The notes beneath the pieces are model-generated. The model was not told the origin of the DNA, made no database searches, and saw only the letters and a list, made by a program, of their open reading frames with translations. Shown one piece after another: positions 10,601 through 20,654 of a stretch of DNA of 64,000 bases. Numbering within the stretch: position 1 is the first letter of the stretch; each line of letters begins with the position of its first letter. The DNA lies in assembly GCF_022815605.1 (NCBI RefSeq), contig NZ_JALGRP010000003.1, forward strand, positions 124,001 to 188,000, written 5' to 3'. This stretch comes from Microbacterium sp. VKM Ac-2923. Its GTDB lineage: Bacteria > Actinomycetota > Actinomycetes > Actinomycetales > Microbacteriaceae. A program made the position numbers and the translations under genes.

Positions 10601-12187
10601 CGGGTTGGTCACCTGAGCGAACTGCTGCGAGAAGTAGTCGAACAGCAGTCGCGGACGGTCGCTCAAGACGGCGACGGGCGCGTCGCTTCCCATCGCACCG
10701 AGAGGTTCTGCGCCGCCCTGCCCCATGGGCGTGAGGAGAATGCGCACCTCTTCTTCGGTGTAGCCGAAGGTGCGCTGACGACGGGTGATCGAGGCGATGG
10801 GGTGCACGATGTGCTCGCGCTCGGGCAGCTCGCTGAGCTTGACTCGGCCCTTGTCGACCCACTCCCCCCACGGCTGGAGAGCCGCCAGGTCGGACTTGAT
10901 CTCCTCGTCGTCGACGATGCGGCGCTGGGCCGTGTCGACGAGGAACATGCGGCCGGGCTGGAGCCGACCGCGGCGCTTGATGCGCTCAGGCGCGAAGTCG
11001 AGCACGCCGGTCTCGGAACCGATGACGACGAGGCCGTCGGTGGTCTCGGTCCAGCGCCCGGGGCGCAGGCCGTTGCGGTCGAGGGTCGCGCCCACGAGCG
11101 TGCCGTCGGTGAAGATGAGCGCGGCCGGGCCGTCCCACGGCTCCATCTGCATGGAGTGGTAGTCGTAGAAGGCGCGCAGATCAGGATCGATCGTGGCCTG
11201 CTTCTCGTACGCCTCGGGCACCATCATCAGCACGGCGTGCGGAAGGCTGCGTCCGGTGAGGGTCAGAAGCTCCAGCACCTCGTCGAAGGATGCCGAGTCG
11301 CTGGCGCCCTCGGTGCAGATGGGCAGCAGCGGACGCACGTCGCCGATCAGCTGGGATTCCAGCTGCGACTGGCGCGCCCGCATCCAGTTTCGGTTGCCCT
11401 TGACCGTGTTGATCTCGCCGTTGTGCGCGAGCATGCGCAGCGGCTGTGCGAGCGGCCACGACGGGAAGGTGTTGGTCGAGTACCGCGAGTGCACGACGGC
11501 GAGCTCGGATGCGAAGCGCTCGTCCTGGAGGTCGGGGTAGAACGGCTCGAGCTGGAGCGTGGTGACCATGCCCTTGTAGCCCAGAGTGCGGCTCGACAGC
11601 GACACGAAGTACGCCTCGATCTCGTGACGGGCGCGCTTGCGCAGCCGGTAGACGCGACGGTCGAGAGCGATGCCCGACAGCGCCGGTTCGTCGCCGACGG
11701 CGGGACGCGAAACGAACAGCTGCTCGAAGGCGGGACGGGCGTCGTAGGCGAGCTTGCCCAGGTTCTCGGGCTCGACGGGCACCTCGCGCCAGCCGAGCAC
11801 CTCGAGGTTCTCGTGCCGCGCGAGCTCTTCGATGCCGGACTTCATGGCGATGCGCTCGTCGTGGCCGAGCGGCAGGAACACCATGCCCGCGGCGTACTCG
11901 CCCACCGGCGGCAGGTCGAAGTCGACGACGGCGCGCAGGAAGGCGTCCGGCATCTGGGTCAGGATGCCGGCGCCGTCTCCCGTGCCCGCGTCGGAGCCGA
12001 TGGCTCCGCGGTGCTCGAGGTTGCGCAGCGCCGTCAGCGCCAGATCGATGATGTCGTGACCGGCTTCGCCGCGGAGGGTGGCGACCATGGCGAGGCCACA
12101 GGCGTCTTTCTCGAACGACGGGTCGTACATTCCCTGTCGGGCCGGGAATGAGCCTCCGACGGTGTCGGAACGCAGGCTGGAAGCCAT
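7610..12187 (-). CDS. gltB: Glutamate synthase large subunit
   Basis: 1525 aa from ATG at 12187, chosen over an in-frame GTG 15 nt upstream because GAGGA stands 8-9 nt before the ATG. It makes two glutamates from glutamine and 2-oxoglutarate. The N-terminal class II amidotransferase has its nucleophile Cys30 in DACGLAMV, exposed after removal of a propeptide of about 29 residues. The central and FMN-binding synthase domains follow ([36 protein letters not shown]). The 3Fe-4S cysteines are in [15 protein letters not shown] (C-x5-C-x4-C). The C-terminal GXGXG beta-helix includes GGTIVVRPP and [11 protein letters not shown]. Operon with gltD. Confidence 0.97.
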   Translation of the reverse strand: MASSLRSDTVGGSFPARQGMYDPSFEKDACGLAMVATLRGEAGHDIIDLALTALRNLEHRGAIGSDAGTGDGAGILTQMPDAFLRAVVDFDLPPVGEYAAGMVFLPLGHDERIAMKSGIEELARHENLEVLGWREVPVEPENLGKLAYDARPAFEQLFVSRPAVGDEPALSGIALDRRVYRLRKRARHEIEAYFVSLSSRTLGYKGMVTTLQLEPFYPDLQDERFASELAVVHSRYSTNTFPSWPLAQPLRMLAHNGEINTVKGNRNWMRARQSQLESQLIGDVRPLLPICTEGASDSASFDEVLELLTLTGRSLPHAVLMMVPEAYEKQATIDPDLRAFYDYHSMQMEPWDGPAALIFTDGTLVGATLDRNGLRPGRWTETTDGLVVIGSETGVLDFAPERIKRRGRLQPGRMFLVDTAQRRIVDDEEIKSDLAALQPWGEWVDKGRVKLSELPEREHIVHPIASITRRQRTFGYTEEEVRILLTPMGQGGAEPLGAMGSDAPVAVLSDRPRLLFDYFSQQFAQVTNPPLDSIREEVVTSLSLGLGPERNLLSWGPEHTRTVTLDFPVIDNDELAKIQHIDTALPGRSSVTVRGLYRVEAGHKGLQKRLVQMCSEVDAAIEDGAEFIVLSDRDSNKDLAPIPSLLMIAAVHHHLIRKETRMKVGLVVEAGDVREVHHVATLIGYGASAVNPYLAMETVEYLVRAGFITKITPEKAVKNLIYALGKGVLKIMSKMGISTVSSYAGAQVFEAVGLSRDFVEAYFTGTESKLGGVGLDIIAAENAARHEYAYPQDAAARAHERLWTGGEYQWRRDGAPHLFNPDTVFRLQHATRERRYDIFREYTQLIDDQAHELKTLRGLFGLRTGLRPAVPIDEVESVSAIVKRFSTGAMSYGSISKEAHEVLAVAMNQIGGKSNTGEGGEDVDRLLDPTRRSAIKQVASGRFGVTSLYLTEADDIQIKLAQGAKPGEGGQLPPTKVYPWVARTRHATAGVGLISPPPHHDIYSIEDLKQLIFDLKRANPRARIHTKLVSQSGIGAVAAGVAKALSDVILVSGQDGGTGASPMNSLKHAGTPWELGLAETQQTLMLNGMRDRVVVQVDGQMKTGRDVIIGALLGAEEFGFATAPLVVSGCIMMRVCHLDTCPVGVATQNPVLRQRFTGKAEYVVNFMEFIAQEVREYLAALGYRSIDEIVGRAELLDANEAIQHWKARGLNLAPILEGPRFADDEPRRHGRNQNHELEDHFDVQLIERAQDVIAHGGQLTVDLPIRNTARAVGTMLGHHVTKARGEHGLPENSIDIRLTGSAGQSFGAFMPAGITLRLEGDSNDYVGKGLSGGTIVVRPPRGSSFAASENVIAGNVIGYGATQGQMFLNGVVGERFLVRNSGATAVVEGVGDHALEYMTGGLAVILGATGRNLGAGMSGGQAYVYDLDRDLVNREAMASGELELGPLGSGDAEILRDLLAKHVAETDSTLARRLLDDFETEVDNFVRVLPRDYAAVLQTRQDAIAEGLDPDGDVVWTRILEVTGG

Positions 12188-12239
12188 ATCAACCGTCCTC
12201 ACGTTGATGCTTCGGATGGGACGACGTCGGCCCGGAGAG

Positions 12240-13244
12240 TTAGTTCGTGGCGGGGCTGCTTGTGGCGCTGGTGCCGACGGTGTCGCTCGTCATGGGCGGC
12301 TCGCTCACGTCGACGAAGTCAGAGGGGTCGCCTGAGTCTACAGCCCCGGGAGCCTTGCTCTCGCGACCGGGGACGTACGGCGACGGCTCCAGACCGAGGT
12401 GGCGGCGCGACTGCACGACGAAGATCACGATGCCGAGGACGACGCCGAAGATGGCCGCCCAGACGTTCGTGCGAAGGCCCAGGATGATGTCGCTGGGGTC
12501 GATTCGGATGGATTCCCACACGATTCGGCCCGCGGAGTACCAGACGAGATAGACCGCGAACTGCTTGCCCCACTGCAGTCCGAAGCGCTTCCCGACCCAG
12601 AGGATGACGGCGGCACCGAGCAGGTTCCAGATGACCTCGTACAGGAAGGTCGGCTGGAAAAGCGTGCCGGATGGCAGTCCGACGGGGATGGCCGGGTTGC
12701 CGGCGGCGATCTCGAGACCCCAGGGCAGGTCTGTGGGCTGGCCGAAGAGCTCCTGGTTGAACCAGTTTCCGAAGCGGCCCATGGCCTGCGCGATGATGAG
12801 GCCCGGGGCCACGGCGTCGGCGAAGGTCCAGAACCGGATGCCGGTCCACTTGCAGCCGAGGATCGCGCCGATGGCGCCACCGATGAGCGCACCGTAGATG
12901 GCGATGCCGCCCTCCCAGATGGCCCACACCGAGCCCGGCTGCGTGATGTTCCACGGGTTCGACCCCGGACCGAAGTAGAAGCCGAGGTGCGTGACGACGT
13001 GGTAGATGCGCGCCACGACGATGGCGAGCGGCACCGCCAGCAGGCAGATGTCGATGACGACCCACTTCTCGGCCCCCCGACGCGTCAGACGCGCGTTCGT
13101 GAGGAAGACCGCCACGATGATGCCCGCGATGATGCAGAGCGCGTAGAAGTGGATGCGGAGCGGACCGAGATCGACGTAGGAGATCGTCGGGCTCGGGATG
13201 CTGGCGAGCACGCCGGAGGCGGCGCTCGAGAGGGCGAACGTCAT
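12240..13244 (-). CDS. lgt: Prolipoprotein diacylglyceryl transferase
   Basis: 334 aa integral membrane enzyme with about seven hydrophobic segments. It transfers diacylglycerol from phosphatidylglycerol to the lipobox cysteine of prolipoproteins. The Lgt signature [20 protein letters not shown] is present, with the [11 protein letters not shown] segment near the N-terminus and YHVVTH. A cytoplasmic hydrophilic tail of about 60 residues rich in Ser/Asp/Pro (from about 275) is longer than in E. coli but usual in actinobacteria. It overlaps trpA by 4 nt, so it is the last gene of the trpC-B-A unit; that linkage is typical of the family. Confidence 0.96.
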   Translation of the reverse strand: MTFALSSAASGVLASIPSPTISYVDLGPLRIHFYALCIIAGIIVAVFLTNARLTRRGAEKWVVIDICLLAVPLAIVVARIYHVVTHLGFYFGPGSNPWNITQPGSVWAIWEGGIAIYGALIGGAIGAILGCKWTGIRFWTFADAVAPGLIIAQAMGRFGNWFNQELFGQPTDLPWGLEIAAGNPAIPVGLPSGTLFQPTFLYEVIWNLLGAAVILWVGKRFGLQWGKQFAVYLVWYSAGRIVWESIRIDPSDIILGLRTNVWAAIFGVVLGIVIFVVQSRRHLGLEPSPYVPGRESKAPGAVDSGDPSDFVDVSEPPMTSDTVGTSATSSPATN

Positions 13245-14047
13245 GCGAACGAGTCTAAGGCGCGCCGCGTCGTGCCCGCGGACAGCCCTTGCGCCAGTTC
13301 AGACAGACCGTCGACACCGCCGTCACGCAGCGCTTTGACCAGCGCCGTGCCCACGATCGCGCCGTCGGCGTAGTCGACCACTCCCGCGACCTGCTCGGCG
13401 TTGGAGATGCCGATGCCCACGCACGCGTGCTGAGCGCCGACCGAGCGCAGGCGCTCGACGAGACCGCGGGCGGCGGCGTCCAACTGCGCCCGCTCCCCCG
13501 TGATCCCCATGGTCGACACGGTGTAGACGAAGCCCGTCGAGTTCTCGACGATCATGCGCAGTCGCTCGTCCGAGGAGGTGGGGGCGGCGAGGAACACGCG
13601 ATCGAGGCCCGTACGCTCACTCGCGGCGATCCACGCGGCCCCGGCGTCGGGCGTGATGTCGGGGGTGATGAGACCTGCGCCGCCCGCGGCGAGGAGCTCG
13701 TCCGCGTAACGGTCGACGCCGTACTGCTCGACGAGGTTCCAGTAGGTCATCACCAGGACCGGCACATCGGTGCGCGCGGTGACCTCGCGGATGATGGTGA
13801 ACAGGTCGCGCATGCGGAACCCGTTCGCCAGCGCCGTCTGCGTGGCCTCCTGGATGACCAGACCGTCCATGACGGGATCGCTGTAGGGGGGACCGAGCTC
13901 GATGATGTCGGCGCCTGCCTCTGCGAGGGCGACGGCCGCCTCGATGCTCGTGGCGACGTCGGGGAACCCGGCGGGCAGGTAGCCGACGAAGGCGCCCCGT
14001 CCCTCGGCATGGGCGGCGTCGATCGCCGCCGACACGCGGGAGGTCAC
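13241..14047 (-). CDS. trpA: Tryptophan synthase alpha chain
   Basis: 268 aa from GTG at 14047. It cleaves indole-3-glycerol phosphate to indole and glyceraldehyde-3-phosphate, with indole channelled to Trp[12 protein letters not shown] opens the barrel; [16 protein letters not shown] carries the catalytic Glu and Asp; [10 protein letters not shown] and [13 protein letters not shown] form the phosphate-binding side. It overlaps trpB by 4 nt (GTGA) and lgt by 4 nt. Confidence 0.96.
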   Translation of the reverse strand: MTSRVSAAIDAAHAEGRGAFVGYLPAGFPDVATSIEAAVALAEAGADIIELGPPYSDPVMDGLVIQEATQTALANGFRMRDLFTIIREVTARTDVPVLVMTYWNLVEQYGVDRYADELLAAGGAGLITPDITPDAGAAWIAASERTGLDRVFLAAPTSSDERLRMIVENSTGFVYTVSTMGITGERAQLDAAARGLVERLRSVGAQHACVGIGISNAEQVAGVVDYADGAIVGTALVKALRDGGVDGLSELAQGLSAGTTRRALDSFA

Positions 14048-15393
14048 AGCTCCACTCCCGCACCGCTGGCCGCGTCGGGGGCGGGCGACAGGTCGACCGG
14101 CGATCCGGGGGCCGACGCCACGGCGTCGGCAGCGCGCGTCTGGGCGGGAGCTTCCGGCTCTTCGGGAGCGTGCTCGGCGTCGTAGAGGTCGAAGTAGCGT
14201 GCCGCGGTGTCCATGTCTTTATCGCCGCGTCCGGACAGGTTGATCGCGATGACGGCATCCGGTCCCAGCTCACGCCCGATGCGCAGGGCGCCGGCCAAGG
14301 CGTGGGCCGACTCGATCGCGGGGATGATCCCCTCGGTGCGCGAGAGGAGTCGCAGCGCCTGCATCGCCTCGTCGTCGGTCGCGGGGATGTACTGGGCGCG
14401 ACCGATGTCGGCGAGCCATGCGTGCTCGGGCCCGACGCCCGGGTAGTCCAAGCCGGCCGAGATCGAGTGCGACTCCGTCGTCTGGCCGTCTTCGTCCTGC
14501 AGCACGTAGGTGCGCGCGCCGTGCAGGACGCCCGGACGCCCTCGACCGATGGATGCCGCGTGCTTGGGGGTGTCGACGCCGTCGCCGGCGGCCTCGACGC
14601 CGTAGAGCGCCACGCCCTCATCATCGAGGAAGGCGTCGAACATGCCGATGGCGTTGGATCCGCCGCCGACGCACGCGAAGACGGCATCCGGGAGGCGACC
14701 GATGCGTTCCAGGAACTCGGCGCGCGTCTCTTCGCCGATGATCTTCTGGAAGTCGCGGACCATGGCGGGGAACGGATGCGGACCTGCGGCGGTACCGAAG
14801 ATGTAATTGGTCGTCTCGACCGAGGCGACCCAGTCGCGGTACGCCTCGTTGATGGCGTCCTTCAGCGTGCGCGAGCCCGTGGTGACGGGAACGACCTCGG
14901 CGCCCAGCAAGCGCATGCGGGCGACGTTCAGCGCCTGGCGTTCGGTGTCGACCTCGCCCATGTAGACGACGCAGTCGAGACCGAAGAGCGCGGCCGCCGT
15001 GGCCGTGGCCACGCCGTGCTGCCCGGCTCCGGTCTCGGCGATCACCCTCGTCTTGCCGAGGCGCTTGGTGAGCAGCGCCTGACCCAGGACGTTGTTGATC
15101 TTGTGCGAGCCGGTGTGGTTCAGGTCTTCGCGTTTGAGGAACACGCGAGCGCCGCCCGCGTGCTCGGCGAAGCGGGGCACCTCGGTGAGCGCAGACGGGC
15201 GACCCGCGTAGTCGCGCAACAGCGCGGTGAGCTCGGCGTGGAAGGAGGGGTCGGCCATTGCCGACTCGTACACCGCCGTGAGCTCATCGATCGCCGCGAT
15301 GAGCGACTCGGGCATGTAGCGGCCGCCGAAGTCGCCGAAGAACGGCCCCTTCTGGTCCCGCAGGCTCTCGGTCGGGTGGCTGACGGTGGTCAT
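14044..15393 (-). CDS. trpB: Tryptophan synthase beta chain
   Basis: 449 aa. PLP enzyme that joins indole and serine. The PLP lysine is in [29 protein letters not shown] and the phosphate-binding [12 protein letters not shown] are intact. The catalytic core ends near residue 405 (FDLYDAEH). It is followed by about 40 residues of low-complexity Pro/Ala/Asp sequence not needed for the fold. The start overlaps the trpC stop by 4 nt (ATGA). Confidence 0.96.
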   Translation of the reverse strand: MTTVSHPTESLRDQKGPFFGDFGGRYMPESLIAAIDELTAVYESAMADPSFHAELTALLRDYAGRPSALTEVPRFAEHAGGARVFLKREDLNHTGSHKINNVLGQALLTKRLGKTRVIAETGAGQHGVATATAAALFGLDCVVYMGEVDTERQALNVARMRLLGAEVVPVTTGSRTLKDAINEAYRDWVASVETTNYIFGTAAGPHPFPAMVRDFQKIIGEETRAEFLERIGRLPDAVFACVGGGSNAIGMFDAFLDDEGVALYGVEAAGDGVDTPKHAASIGRGRPGVLHGARTYVLQDEDGQTTESHSISAGLDYPGVGPEHAWLADIGRAQYIPATDDEAMQALRLLSRTEGIIPAIESAHALAGALRIGRELGPDAVIAINLSGRGDKDMDTAARYFDLYDAEHAPEEPEAPAQTRAADAVASAPGSPVDLSPAPDAASGAGVEL

Positions 15394-16166
15394 GACGTCT
15401 CCTGGAGGAACGCGCGGAGAGTGGCGACGGGGTCGCCCGTGACGAGGGCCTCGCCCACGAGCACCACGTCGGCGCCCGCGGCGCGGTAGTGGGCGACGTC
15501 GGCGGGAACGAGCACGGCGGACTCGGCGATCTTGACGGCGTCGGCCGGGAAGCGCTCGGCGAGGGATCCGAAAAGGTCGCGGTCGAGCTCGAACGTCGAC
15601 AGGTTGCGGGCGTTGACGCCGATGAGCTTCGCGCCGAGGTCCTTGGCGCGCTCGAGCTCGTCGGCCGAGTGCGTCTCGACGAGGGCGGTCATGCCGAGGT
15701 CGTTCGTCAGCGCGAACAGCTCCGTCAGGGTCGTCTGATCGAGCGCGGCGACGATCAACAGCACCAGGTCGGCGCCGGCCGCCCGCGCCTCGAGCACCTG
15801 GTAGGGCGTGGCGAGGAAGTCCTTGCGGAGGACGGGGACGCCGACGGCGGCGCGGACGGCCTCCAGGTCGGCGAGGCTGCCCTTGAACTTGCGTCCCTCG
15901 GTGAGCACCGAGATCGCCGATGCCCCTCCCTCTTCGTACAGGCGCGCCTGGCGTGCGGGGTCGGGGATGTCGGCGAGGTCACCGCGCGACGGGCTCGCGC
16001 GCTTGACCTCGGCGATGATCTTCACCCGATCGGCCGGGGCGAGCATGGCCAGCGCGTCGCGCGAGGGCGTTTGCGCGAGTGCGTCGCGTTCGACGTCGGA
16101 GAGCGAGCGCGTCTCGGCGCGCTGCTCGGCATCGTGAACCGCTCCGGCCGTGAGATCGGCCAGCAC
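15390..16166 (-). CDS. trpC: Indole-3-glycerol phosphate synthase
   Basis: 258 aa from GTG at 16166; a longer reading that continues upstream runs through the neighbouring gene and is rejected. It closes the ring of carboxyphenylamino-deoxyribulose phosphate. [13 protein letters not shown] holds the catalytic Lys, VLRKDFL the second Lys, and [15 protein letters not shown] and KIAESAV the phosphate site. The start lies 2 nt after the stop of the small membrane gene at 16169, implying coupled translation. Confidence 0.96.
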   Translation of the reverse strand: MLADLTAGAVHDAEQRAETRSLSDVERDALAQTPSRDALAMLAPADRVKIIAEVKRASPSRGDLADIPDPARQARLYEEGGASAISVLTEGRKFKGSLADLEAVRAAVGVPVLRKDFLATPYQVLEARAAGADLVLLIVAALDQTTLTELFALTNDLGMTALVETHSADELERAKDLGAKLIGVNARNLSTFELDRDLFGSLAERFPADAVKIAESAVLVPADVAHYRAAGADVVLVGEALVTGDPVATLRAFLQETS

Positions 16167-16168
16167 GG

Positions 16169-16399
16169 TCAGTGCGCCTTCGGGTTGGACTTCGCGCCGT
16201 CCGCGCCGTAGCCGGCCTTCTTCATCGCCAGGCCGACGATCGCACCGACGACGAGCAGACCCACCGACGCCCACACGAGCGCGGGGATGTCGAGCCAGAA
16301 GAACAGCGTGCCGAGCGTGAAAGCGACGAGCATGATGATCACGGCCGTCCACGCGGCGGGCGAGTGTCCGTGGCCGGGATCGCCGATGGGGTTGCTCAT
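16169..16399 (-). CDS. HGxxPAAW-family small membrane protein
   Basis: 76 aa from ATG at 16399, with AGGAGC just upstream. The N-terminus has the HGHSPAAW motif that names the family, followed by two transmembrane helices (about 17-38 and 42-60) and a short basic tail. Proteins of this type are found next to trpC in many actinobacteria. The function is unknown; the context suggests a membrane role linked to tryptophan biosynthesis. It is the first gene of the HGxxPAAW-trpC-trpB-trpA-lgt unit. Confidence 0.85.
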   Translation of the reverse strand: MSNPIGDPGHGHSPAAWTAVIIMLVAFTLGTLFFWLDIPALVWASVGLLVVGAIVGLAMKKAGYGADGAKSNPKAH

Positions 16400-16445
16400 G
16401 GGGCTCCTTACAGTCGCGCGCGGGCGCGGGGGAAAGCGTCGTGTC

Positions 16446-16451
16446 AGTGTA
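16446..16451 (-). promoter_or_regulatory. Possible -10 element of the trpCBA unit
   Basis: TACACT on the minus strand, about 47 nt before the ATG at 16399. This gives a leader of about 40 nt. No convincing -35 box is visible, so the call is tentative. Confidence 0.35.
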
Positions 16452-16662
16452 TCGAAGCGCGGGGCGGGTCCCGGCGCTGACGTCTCGACGCCGTGCGATC
16501 GTGCCACCCTGAGCGCGAAAATCCGGCGCGCAGACGCCGAGGCGTGTCCCGAGGATCGGCGTCGAGGCGCCGCCGATCACGGTCGATGCGAACGACGGCT
16601 CCTGTTATGAGGGAGGTGCGGGGTGAGCGGCACGCGTGCATGCCGGGGCCGAGGTCATCGAG

Positions 16663-17232
16663 TCAGATCGCGTCGATGAGTCGGTCGAGGGCTCGATGCA
16701 CCGCCGCTCGGGCATCGGAGTCCCCCGAGGTCTCGACCAGCCACAGTACGCCCTCGTTCATGGCGCCGGAGAGGAGGTGCGTCAGGGCGGCGGCATCCCC
16801 TGCCCCGGTCACCGCCTCCACGGCGTCGCGCAGTTCTCTCATGGATGCCGACGCGTCGAGGGCGCGCCACTGCGACCATCCGAGCGCGGCAGGCCCCTCC
16901 ACCAGAAGGACGCGCGCCGCGGAGTCATCGGTGATGCCATCGACGAACGCGTGGCACCCGGCGCGAAGCGACGCACGCGCATCGGCCGACTGCGCATCGG
17001 CGCGGGCGACGACGAATGAGGCGACGCGCTGATGTCCTGCCTGCACGACGGCTCGGAGTAGGCCGAGTTTGTCGCCGAAGTGGTGGTACACGGCCCCCCG
17101 CGTCACTCCTGCGGCCGAGGCGACGTCCGCGACGGCGGTCTCGGCGAATCCCGATCGGGTGAAGGCATCGGTCCCGGCCCGGAGGATGGCGTCGAACGTC
17201 AGTGCCGCATCGGCTGCGGAGGCTCGAGGCAC
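16663..17232 (-). CDS. TetR-family transcriptional regulator
   Basis: 189 aa from GTG at 17232, preceded by AAGGAAG. The N-terminal helix-turn-helix is typical (FTRSGFAETAVADVASAAGV, then TRGAVYHHFGDKLGLLRAVV). The C-terminal ligand domain is unlike any I can name. Two palindromes (17243-17263 and 17271-17289) lie between it and the divergent VOC gene, so it very likely represses itself and that gene. The ligand is unknown. Confidence 0.9.
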   Translation of the reverse strand: MPRASAADAALTFDAILRAGTDAFTRSGFAETAVADVASAAGVTRGAVYHHFGDKLGLLRAVVQAGHQRVASFVVARADAQSADARASLRAGCHAFVDGITDDSAARVLLVEGPAALGWSQWRALDASASMRELRDAVEAVTGAGDAAALTHLLSGAMNEGVLWLVETSGDSDARAAVHRALDRLIDAI

Positions 17233-17242
17233 GGATCTTCCT

Positions 17243-17263
17243 TTACGTACAGAGTGTATGTAA
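17243..17263. promoter_or_regulatory. Operator 1 for the TetR regulator at 16663
   Basis: Inverted repeat TTACGTACA-GAG-TGTATGTAA, with 8 of 9 arm positions paired, 11 nt upstream of the regulator start. This geometry is standard for a TetR dimer. Confidence 0.7.
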
Positions 17264-17270
17264 CCTGGTG

Positions 17271-17289
17271 ACATTCACAGTGTACGTAA
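17271..17289. promoter_or_regulatory. Operator 2 for the TetR regulator at 16663
   Basis: ACATTCACA-G-TGTACGTAA. The right arm is a perfect match to the operator 1 consensus half-site TGTACGTAA; the left arm is degenerate. It lies 12 nt before the VOC start codon and would block its transcription or early elongation. Confidence 0.55.
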
Positions 17290-17301
17290 GAAGGGATCGC
17301 C

Positions 17302-17700
17302 GTGAACAGCTTCTACCCCGTCCTCCAGGTCGACCAGCCCACCGCCGCAGCGCAAGCCTTCGTCGACCACTTCGGATTCGAAGAGACATTCGCGGCGGAC
17401 TGGTACGTGAGCCTGCGCAACGGTCGGCACGAGGTCGCATTCCTCGACTCCGGCCACGAGACGATTCCCGACGGATTCCGGCAGGGATGCCGCGGCGTCT
17501 TGCTGAACATCGAGGTCGACGACGCGCGCGCCGAGTACGACCGGTTGCGGGACGCTCGGCTGCCCGTTCGCCTCCCGCTTCGCGACGAGGCCTTCGGACA
17601 GCGCCACTTCATCGTCGAAGTGCCCGGAGGCATCCTCGTGGATGTGATCGAGGAGATCCCGCCCTCGGCGTCTTTCGCCGCCGCCTTCGTCGGCGACTGA
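17302..17700 (+). CDS. VOC-family (glyoxalase-like) protein
   Basis: 132 aa from GTG at 17302, with AAGGGA upstream. It has two beta-alpha-beta-beta-beta modules of the vicinal oxygen chelate fold: NSFYPVLQVDQPTAAAQAFV opens the first and GVLLNIEVDDARAEYDRL the second, ending in HFIVEVPGGILVDVIEE. Such proteins include antibiotic-binding and detoxification enzymes. Substrate unknown. Expression is probably inducible through the divergent TetR gene. Confidence 0.85.
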   Translation: MNSFYPVLQVDQPTAAAQAFVDHFGFEETFAADWYVSLRNGRHEVAFLDSGHETIPDGFRQGCRGVLLNIEVDDARAEYDRLRDARLPVRLPLRDEAFGQRHFIVEVPGGILVDVIEEIPPSASFAAAFVGD

Positions 17701-17812
17701 CGCGGAAGACGCACCTGATCGGCCGGGGTCGACAGGCCATGACGTCGAGCGCCCTCGTCCCTCTGTCGTCCGTCAGTGAGCGACCAGCGGCCGTTCGCCG
17801 CCTCGGTGACGC

Positions 17813-18403
17813 TCAGGTCGCGGTGGGGTCGTCGCCGCGGGACAGATCGTCCCACGAGTCGATCGCGTCGTGCGGGCGCCCGGTCTCGCTGCCCGCCTCC
17901 GTCGCCGTACGGTACTTGCGGGTCGCGCCCGACGGCCAGTGCCGCGCGGTGATGACGGTGAAGACCGCCGCGGCGAACAGCACCGCCTGCGCGAGCAGCG
18001 TGAGCGCCGGCCACGGCGTCAGCGAGAATCCCGTGACGAGGGCGGCCACGGCATCCGTTCCCGAGATCCCGGTGGCGTCGGTGACCGTCGAGGCCGCCGC
18101 ACCCACGGGACGGCCGATCACGAGCTGCGCGGTGCCGACGCCCACGAGCGCCGCGATGAGAGCCCCGAGCACTCCGAAGACGTACCGCAGCACCGGACCG
18201 ACGATCGACAGGGCGGCACCCAGCGCGAGGGCCGCGAGGCTCAGCGGGGTGAGGACGGGCAGCGCCTCGGCGCCGGGAACGGCGAGGGTCTGCTGGGCGC
18301 CGTCGTCGAGGGTGACGTCGATCCAGGTCTGCGTCGAGGCGATCACGCCGATCGCGCCCGCCAGCAGCATGCCGAGCACTGCCATGGAGCGCGCGCGGCG
18401 CAT
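17813..18403 (-). CDS. Trp biosynthesis-associated membrane protein
   Basis: 196 aa from ATG at 18403. It matches the actinobacterial family found beside trpE and trpC: a first TM with MAVLGMLLAGAIGVIASTQTW, a conserved extracytoplasmic stretch with PVLTPLSLAALALG, two central TM segments, and a last TM (LLAQAVLFAAAVFTVITARHW) before a charged tail. The ATG shares one base with the hisI stop (TGATG), so it is read with the his genes. In relatives trpE lies just upstream; here hisI occupies that place. Biochemical role unknown. Confidence 0.88.
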   Translation of the reverse strand: MRRARSMAVLGMLLAGAIGVIASTQTWIDVTLDDGAQQTLAVPGAEALPVLTPLSLAALALGAALSIVGPVLRYVFGVLGALIAALVGVGTAQLVIGRPVGAAASTVTDATGISGTDAVAALVTGFSLTPWPALTLLAQAVLFAAAVFTVITARHWPSGATRKYRTATEAGSETGRPHDAIDSWDDLSRGDDPTAT

Positions 18404-18741
18404 CAGCGCTCCCCCACGAGCGGGTGCAGGTCGTCGGCGTCGAAGCAGGTGTGGTCGCCCGTGTGACAGGCCGCGCCGATCTGTTCCACCTGGATGAGCA
18501 GCGTGTCGCCGTCGCAGTCCAGACGCGCACCCTTCACCAACTGGATGTGGCCGGACGTGTCGCCCTTGCGCCAGTACTCCTGGCGCGAACGCGACCAGAA
18601 GGTCACGCGGCCGGTGGTGAGCGTGCGCTTCAGGGCTTCGGCATCCATCCAGCCGACCATGAGCACCTCGCGAGAGTCGAACTGCTGGATCACCGCGGCC
18701 ACCAGTCCGTCGGCGTCGTACTTCACGCGGTCGACGCTCAT
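18403..18741 (-). CDS. hisI: Phosphoribosyl-AMP cyclohydrolase
   Basis: 112 aa, single-domain form. It opens the adenine ring of PR-AMP, the third histidine step. [37 protein letters not shown] and the metal-binding run [20 protein letters not shown] with HTCF are all present. It overlaps hisF by 4 nt (ATGA). The HisE activity is on a separate gene upstream. Confidence 0.95.
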   Translation of the reverse strand: MSVDRVKYDADGLVAAVIQQFDSREVLMVGWMDAEALKRTLTTGRVTFWSRSRQEYWRKGDTSGHIQLVKGARLDCDGDTLLIQVEQIGAACHTGDHTCFDADDLHPLVGER

Positions 18742-19502
18742 CGGCGCACCTCGATGCCCTCGGACGCCATCGCGTCTTTGACCTGTCCGACGGTGAGCTG
18801 GCCGGAGTGGAAGACGGATGCCGCAAGCACCGCGTCGGCGCCGGCTTGCACGGCCGGGGCGAAGTGCTCGAGCGCTCCGGCGCCTCCCGAGGCGATGACC
18901 GGGACCGCGGCGACCTGCCGCATCAGGCGGACCAGCTCGAGGTCGAAGCCCTGCTTCGTGCCGTCGGCGTCGATGGAGTTGACCAGCAGCTCGCCGGCGC
19001 CGCGTTCGACGGCCTCGCGCGCCCACTCCAGGGCGTCGAGGGTCGTCTCGGTGCGCCCACCGTGGGTGGTCACGACGAAACCGGAGGGGGTGGATGCCGC
19101 CCGCTTGACGTCGAGCGAGAGCACGATGACCTGTGCGCCGAAGCGGTCGGCGATCTCGTCGATCAGGGCCGGTCGGGCGATGGCGGCGGAGTTGACGCCG
19201 ATCTTGTCGGCGCCCACCGCCAGCAGGCGCGCCACGTCGTCGGCGGAGCGCACTCCCCCACCGACCGTCAGCGGAATGAAGACCTGCTCGGCCGTGCGGC
19301 GCACGACGTCGTAGGTCGTGGAGCGCTCGTCGACGGTGGCGGTGACATCGAGGAAGGTGACCTCGTCGGCGCCCTGGTCGAAGTACAGCTTCGCGAGCTC
19401 GACGGGGTCGCCCATGTCGCGAAGGTCGAGGAAGTTGACGCCCTTCACGACGCGGCCGCCCGCGACGTCGAGGCACGGGATGACGCGGCGCGCGAGGGTC
19501 AT
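18738..19502 (-). CDS. hisF: Imidazole glycerol phosphate synthase, cyclase subunit
   Basis: 254 aa TIM barrel. Catalytic Asp residues are in [16 protein letters not shown] and [10 protein letters not shown]; phosphate loops are [12 protein letters not shown] and [13 protein letters not shown]. It uses ammonia from HisH to make IGP and AICAR. HisH is not in the window. The start shares a base with the hisG stop. Confidence 0.96.
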   Translation of the reverse strand: MTLARRVIPCLDVAGGRVVKGVNFLDLRDMGDPVELAKLYFDQGADEVTFLDVTATVDERSTTYDVVRRTAEQVFIPLTVGGGVRSADDVARLLAVGADKIGVNSAAIARPALIDEIADRFGAQVIVLSLDVKRAASTPSGFVVTTHGGRTETTLDALEWAREAVERGAGELLVNSIDADGTKQGFDLELVRLMRQVAAVPVIASGGAGALEHFAPAVQAGADAVLAASVFHSGQLTVGQVKDAMASEGIEVRR

Positions 19503-20344
19503 CAGAGCCTCGCGGCGAGGATCTCGGTGACGAGGATCGCGCGGGCACCGATGGCGTACAGCGCGTCCATGACCTGGTTCACGTCACGGCGCGGGCTCAT
19601 CACCCGCACGGCCACCCACTCGGGATCACGCAACGGTGAGATCGTCGGCGACTCCAGCCCCGGGGCCACGGCCACGGCCTGCTCGATCAGCGCAGCGGGC
19701 AGGTCGTAGTCGATCAGCACGTACTTGCGGGCGGCGAGCACACCGCGCAGACGCCGCAGAAGCGTCTCGGTGCCCTCGGCCTCCTGCGGGCCGGCGATCA
19801 GGACGGCGTCGCTCTCGAGCAGGACGGGCCCGAAGATCTCGAGCCCCGCCTGTCGCAGCGTCGTACCGGTGGAGACGACGTCGGCCACGGCATCCGCCAC
19901 CCCGAGCTGGACGGCGGATTCCACCGCGCCGTCGAGCGGCACGATGTCGACGGCGATGCCGCGCTCGTCGAGGAAGGCGTCGACGAGGCCCGGGTAGGCC
20001 GTGGCGACGCGCAGACCCTGCAGATCGCCCACATCCGTGAAACGGCCAGGGCGACCGGCGAAGCGGAACGTCGAGCCGGCGAAGCCCAGCGACTCGACCT
20101 CGCGGGCGCCGGGCATGCGGGCGTCGAGCAGCAGGTCGCGGCCGGTGATGCCGACGTCGAGGGCGCCCGATCCGACGTAGGTCGCGATGTCACGCGGACG
20201 GAGGTAGAAGAACTCGACCCCGTTGGCGGGGTCGACGGTGTAGAGGTCTTTCGAGTCGCGTCTTCCGGTGTATCCGGCCTCCGAGAGCATCTCGGCGGCG
20301 GTCTCGGCGAGCGACCCCTTGTTCGGCACGGCGATTCGCAGCAT
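19502..20344 (-). CDS. hisG: ATP phosphoribosyltransferase
   Basis: 280 aa from ATG at 20344, beginning [20 protein letters not shown]. This is the long, hexameric HisG with a C-terminal regulatory domain ([20 protein letters not shown], then [17 protein letters not shown]) that senses histidine. The PRPP-binding loop is [20 protein letters not shown]. It is the first committed step of histidine synthesis. hisE precedes it by 46 nt. Confidence 0.96.
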   Translation of the reverse strand: MLRIAVPNKGSLAETAAEMLSEAGYTGRRDSKDLYTVDPANGVEFFYLRPRDIATYVGSGALDVGITGRDLLLDARMPGAREVESLGFAGSTFRFAGRPGRFTDVGDLQGLRVATAYPGLVDAFLDERGIAVDIVPLDGAVESAVQLGVADAVADVVSTGTTLRQAGLEIFGPVLLESDAVLIAGPQEAEGTETLLRRLRGVLAARKYVLIDYDLPAALIEQAVAVAPGLESPTISPLRDPEWVAVRVMSPRRDVNQVMDALYAIGARAILVTEILAARL

Positions 20345-20390
20345 GACGGGGGCTTTCGTGGTTCGTGGGGGTGGGAAGGAAGAGCGCGGC

Positions 20391-20654
20391 TCAGAGATGT
20401 CGGTAGACGTCTTCGAGCGACAGGCCCTTCGCGAGCATGAGCGTCTGCAGGTGGTAGAGCAGCTGCGAGATCTCCTCGGCCGCGGCGGCGTCGGACTCGT
20501 ACTCGGCGGCCATCCACACCTCGGCGGCCTCTTCGACGATCTTCTTGCCGATCGCGTGCACACCGGCATCCAGCTGAGCGACGGTGCCGGATCCCTCGGG
20601 TCGCTCGACGGCCTTGGCGCTGAGTTCCGCGAACAGGTCGTCGAAGGTCTTCAC
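20391..20654 (-). CDS. hisE: Phosphoribosyl-ATP pyrophosphatase
   Basis: 87 aa from GTG at 20654, beginning (V)[14 protein letters not shown]. An all-alpha MazG-like fold with the acidic metal site in [17 protein letters not shown] and [13 protein letters not shown]. It hydrolyses PR-ATP to PR-AMP. It is the first gene of hisE-G-F-I; the 347-nt GC-rich gap upstream separates it from rpe. Confidence 0.95.
   Translation of the reverse strand: MKTFDDLFAELSAKAVERPEGSGTVAQLDAGVHAIGKKIVEEAAEVWMAAEYESDAAAAEEISQLLYHLQTLMLAKGLSLEDVYRHL

Noticed and set aside
9113..12151. Plus-strand frame of 1012 codons opposite gltB
   Set aside because: Antisense shadow of gltB; no domain recognisable.
15390..16580. 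Long version of trpC (396 codons)
   Set aside because: The extra N-terminus is an out-of-frame reading of the HGxxPAAW membrane gene; GTG at 16166 gives the normal TrpC length and sits 2 nt after that gene's stop.
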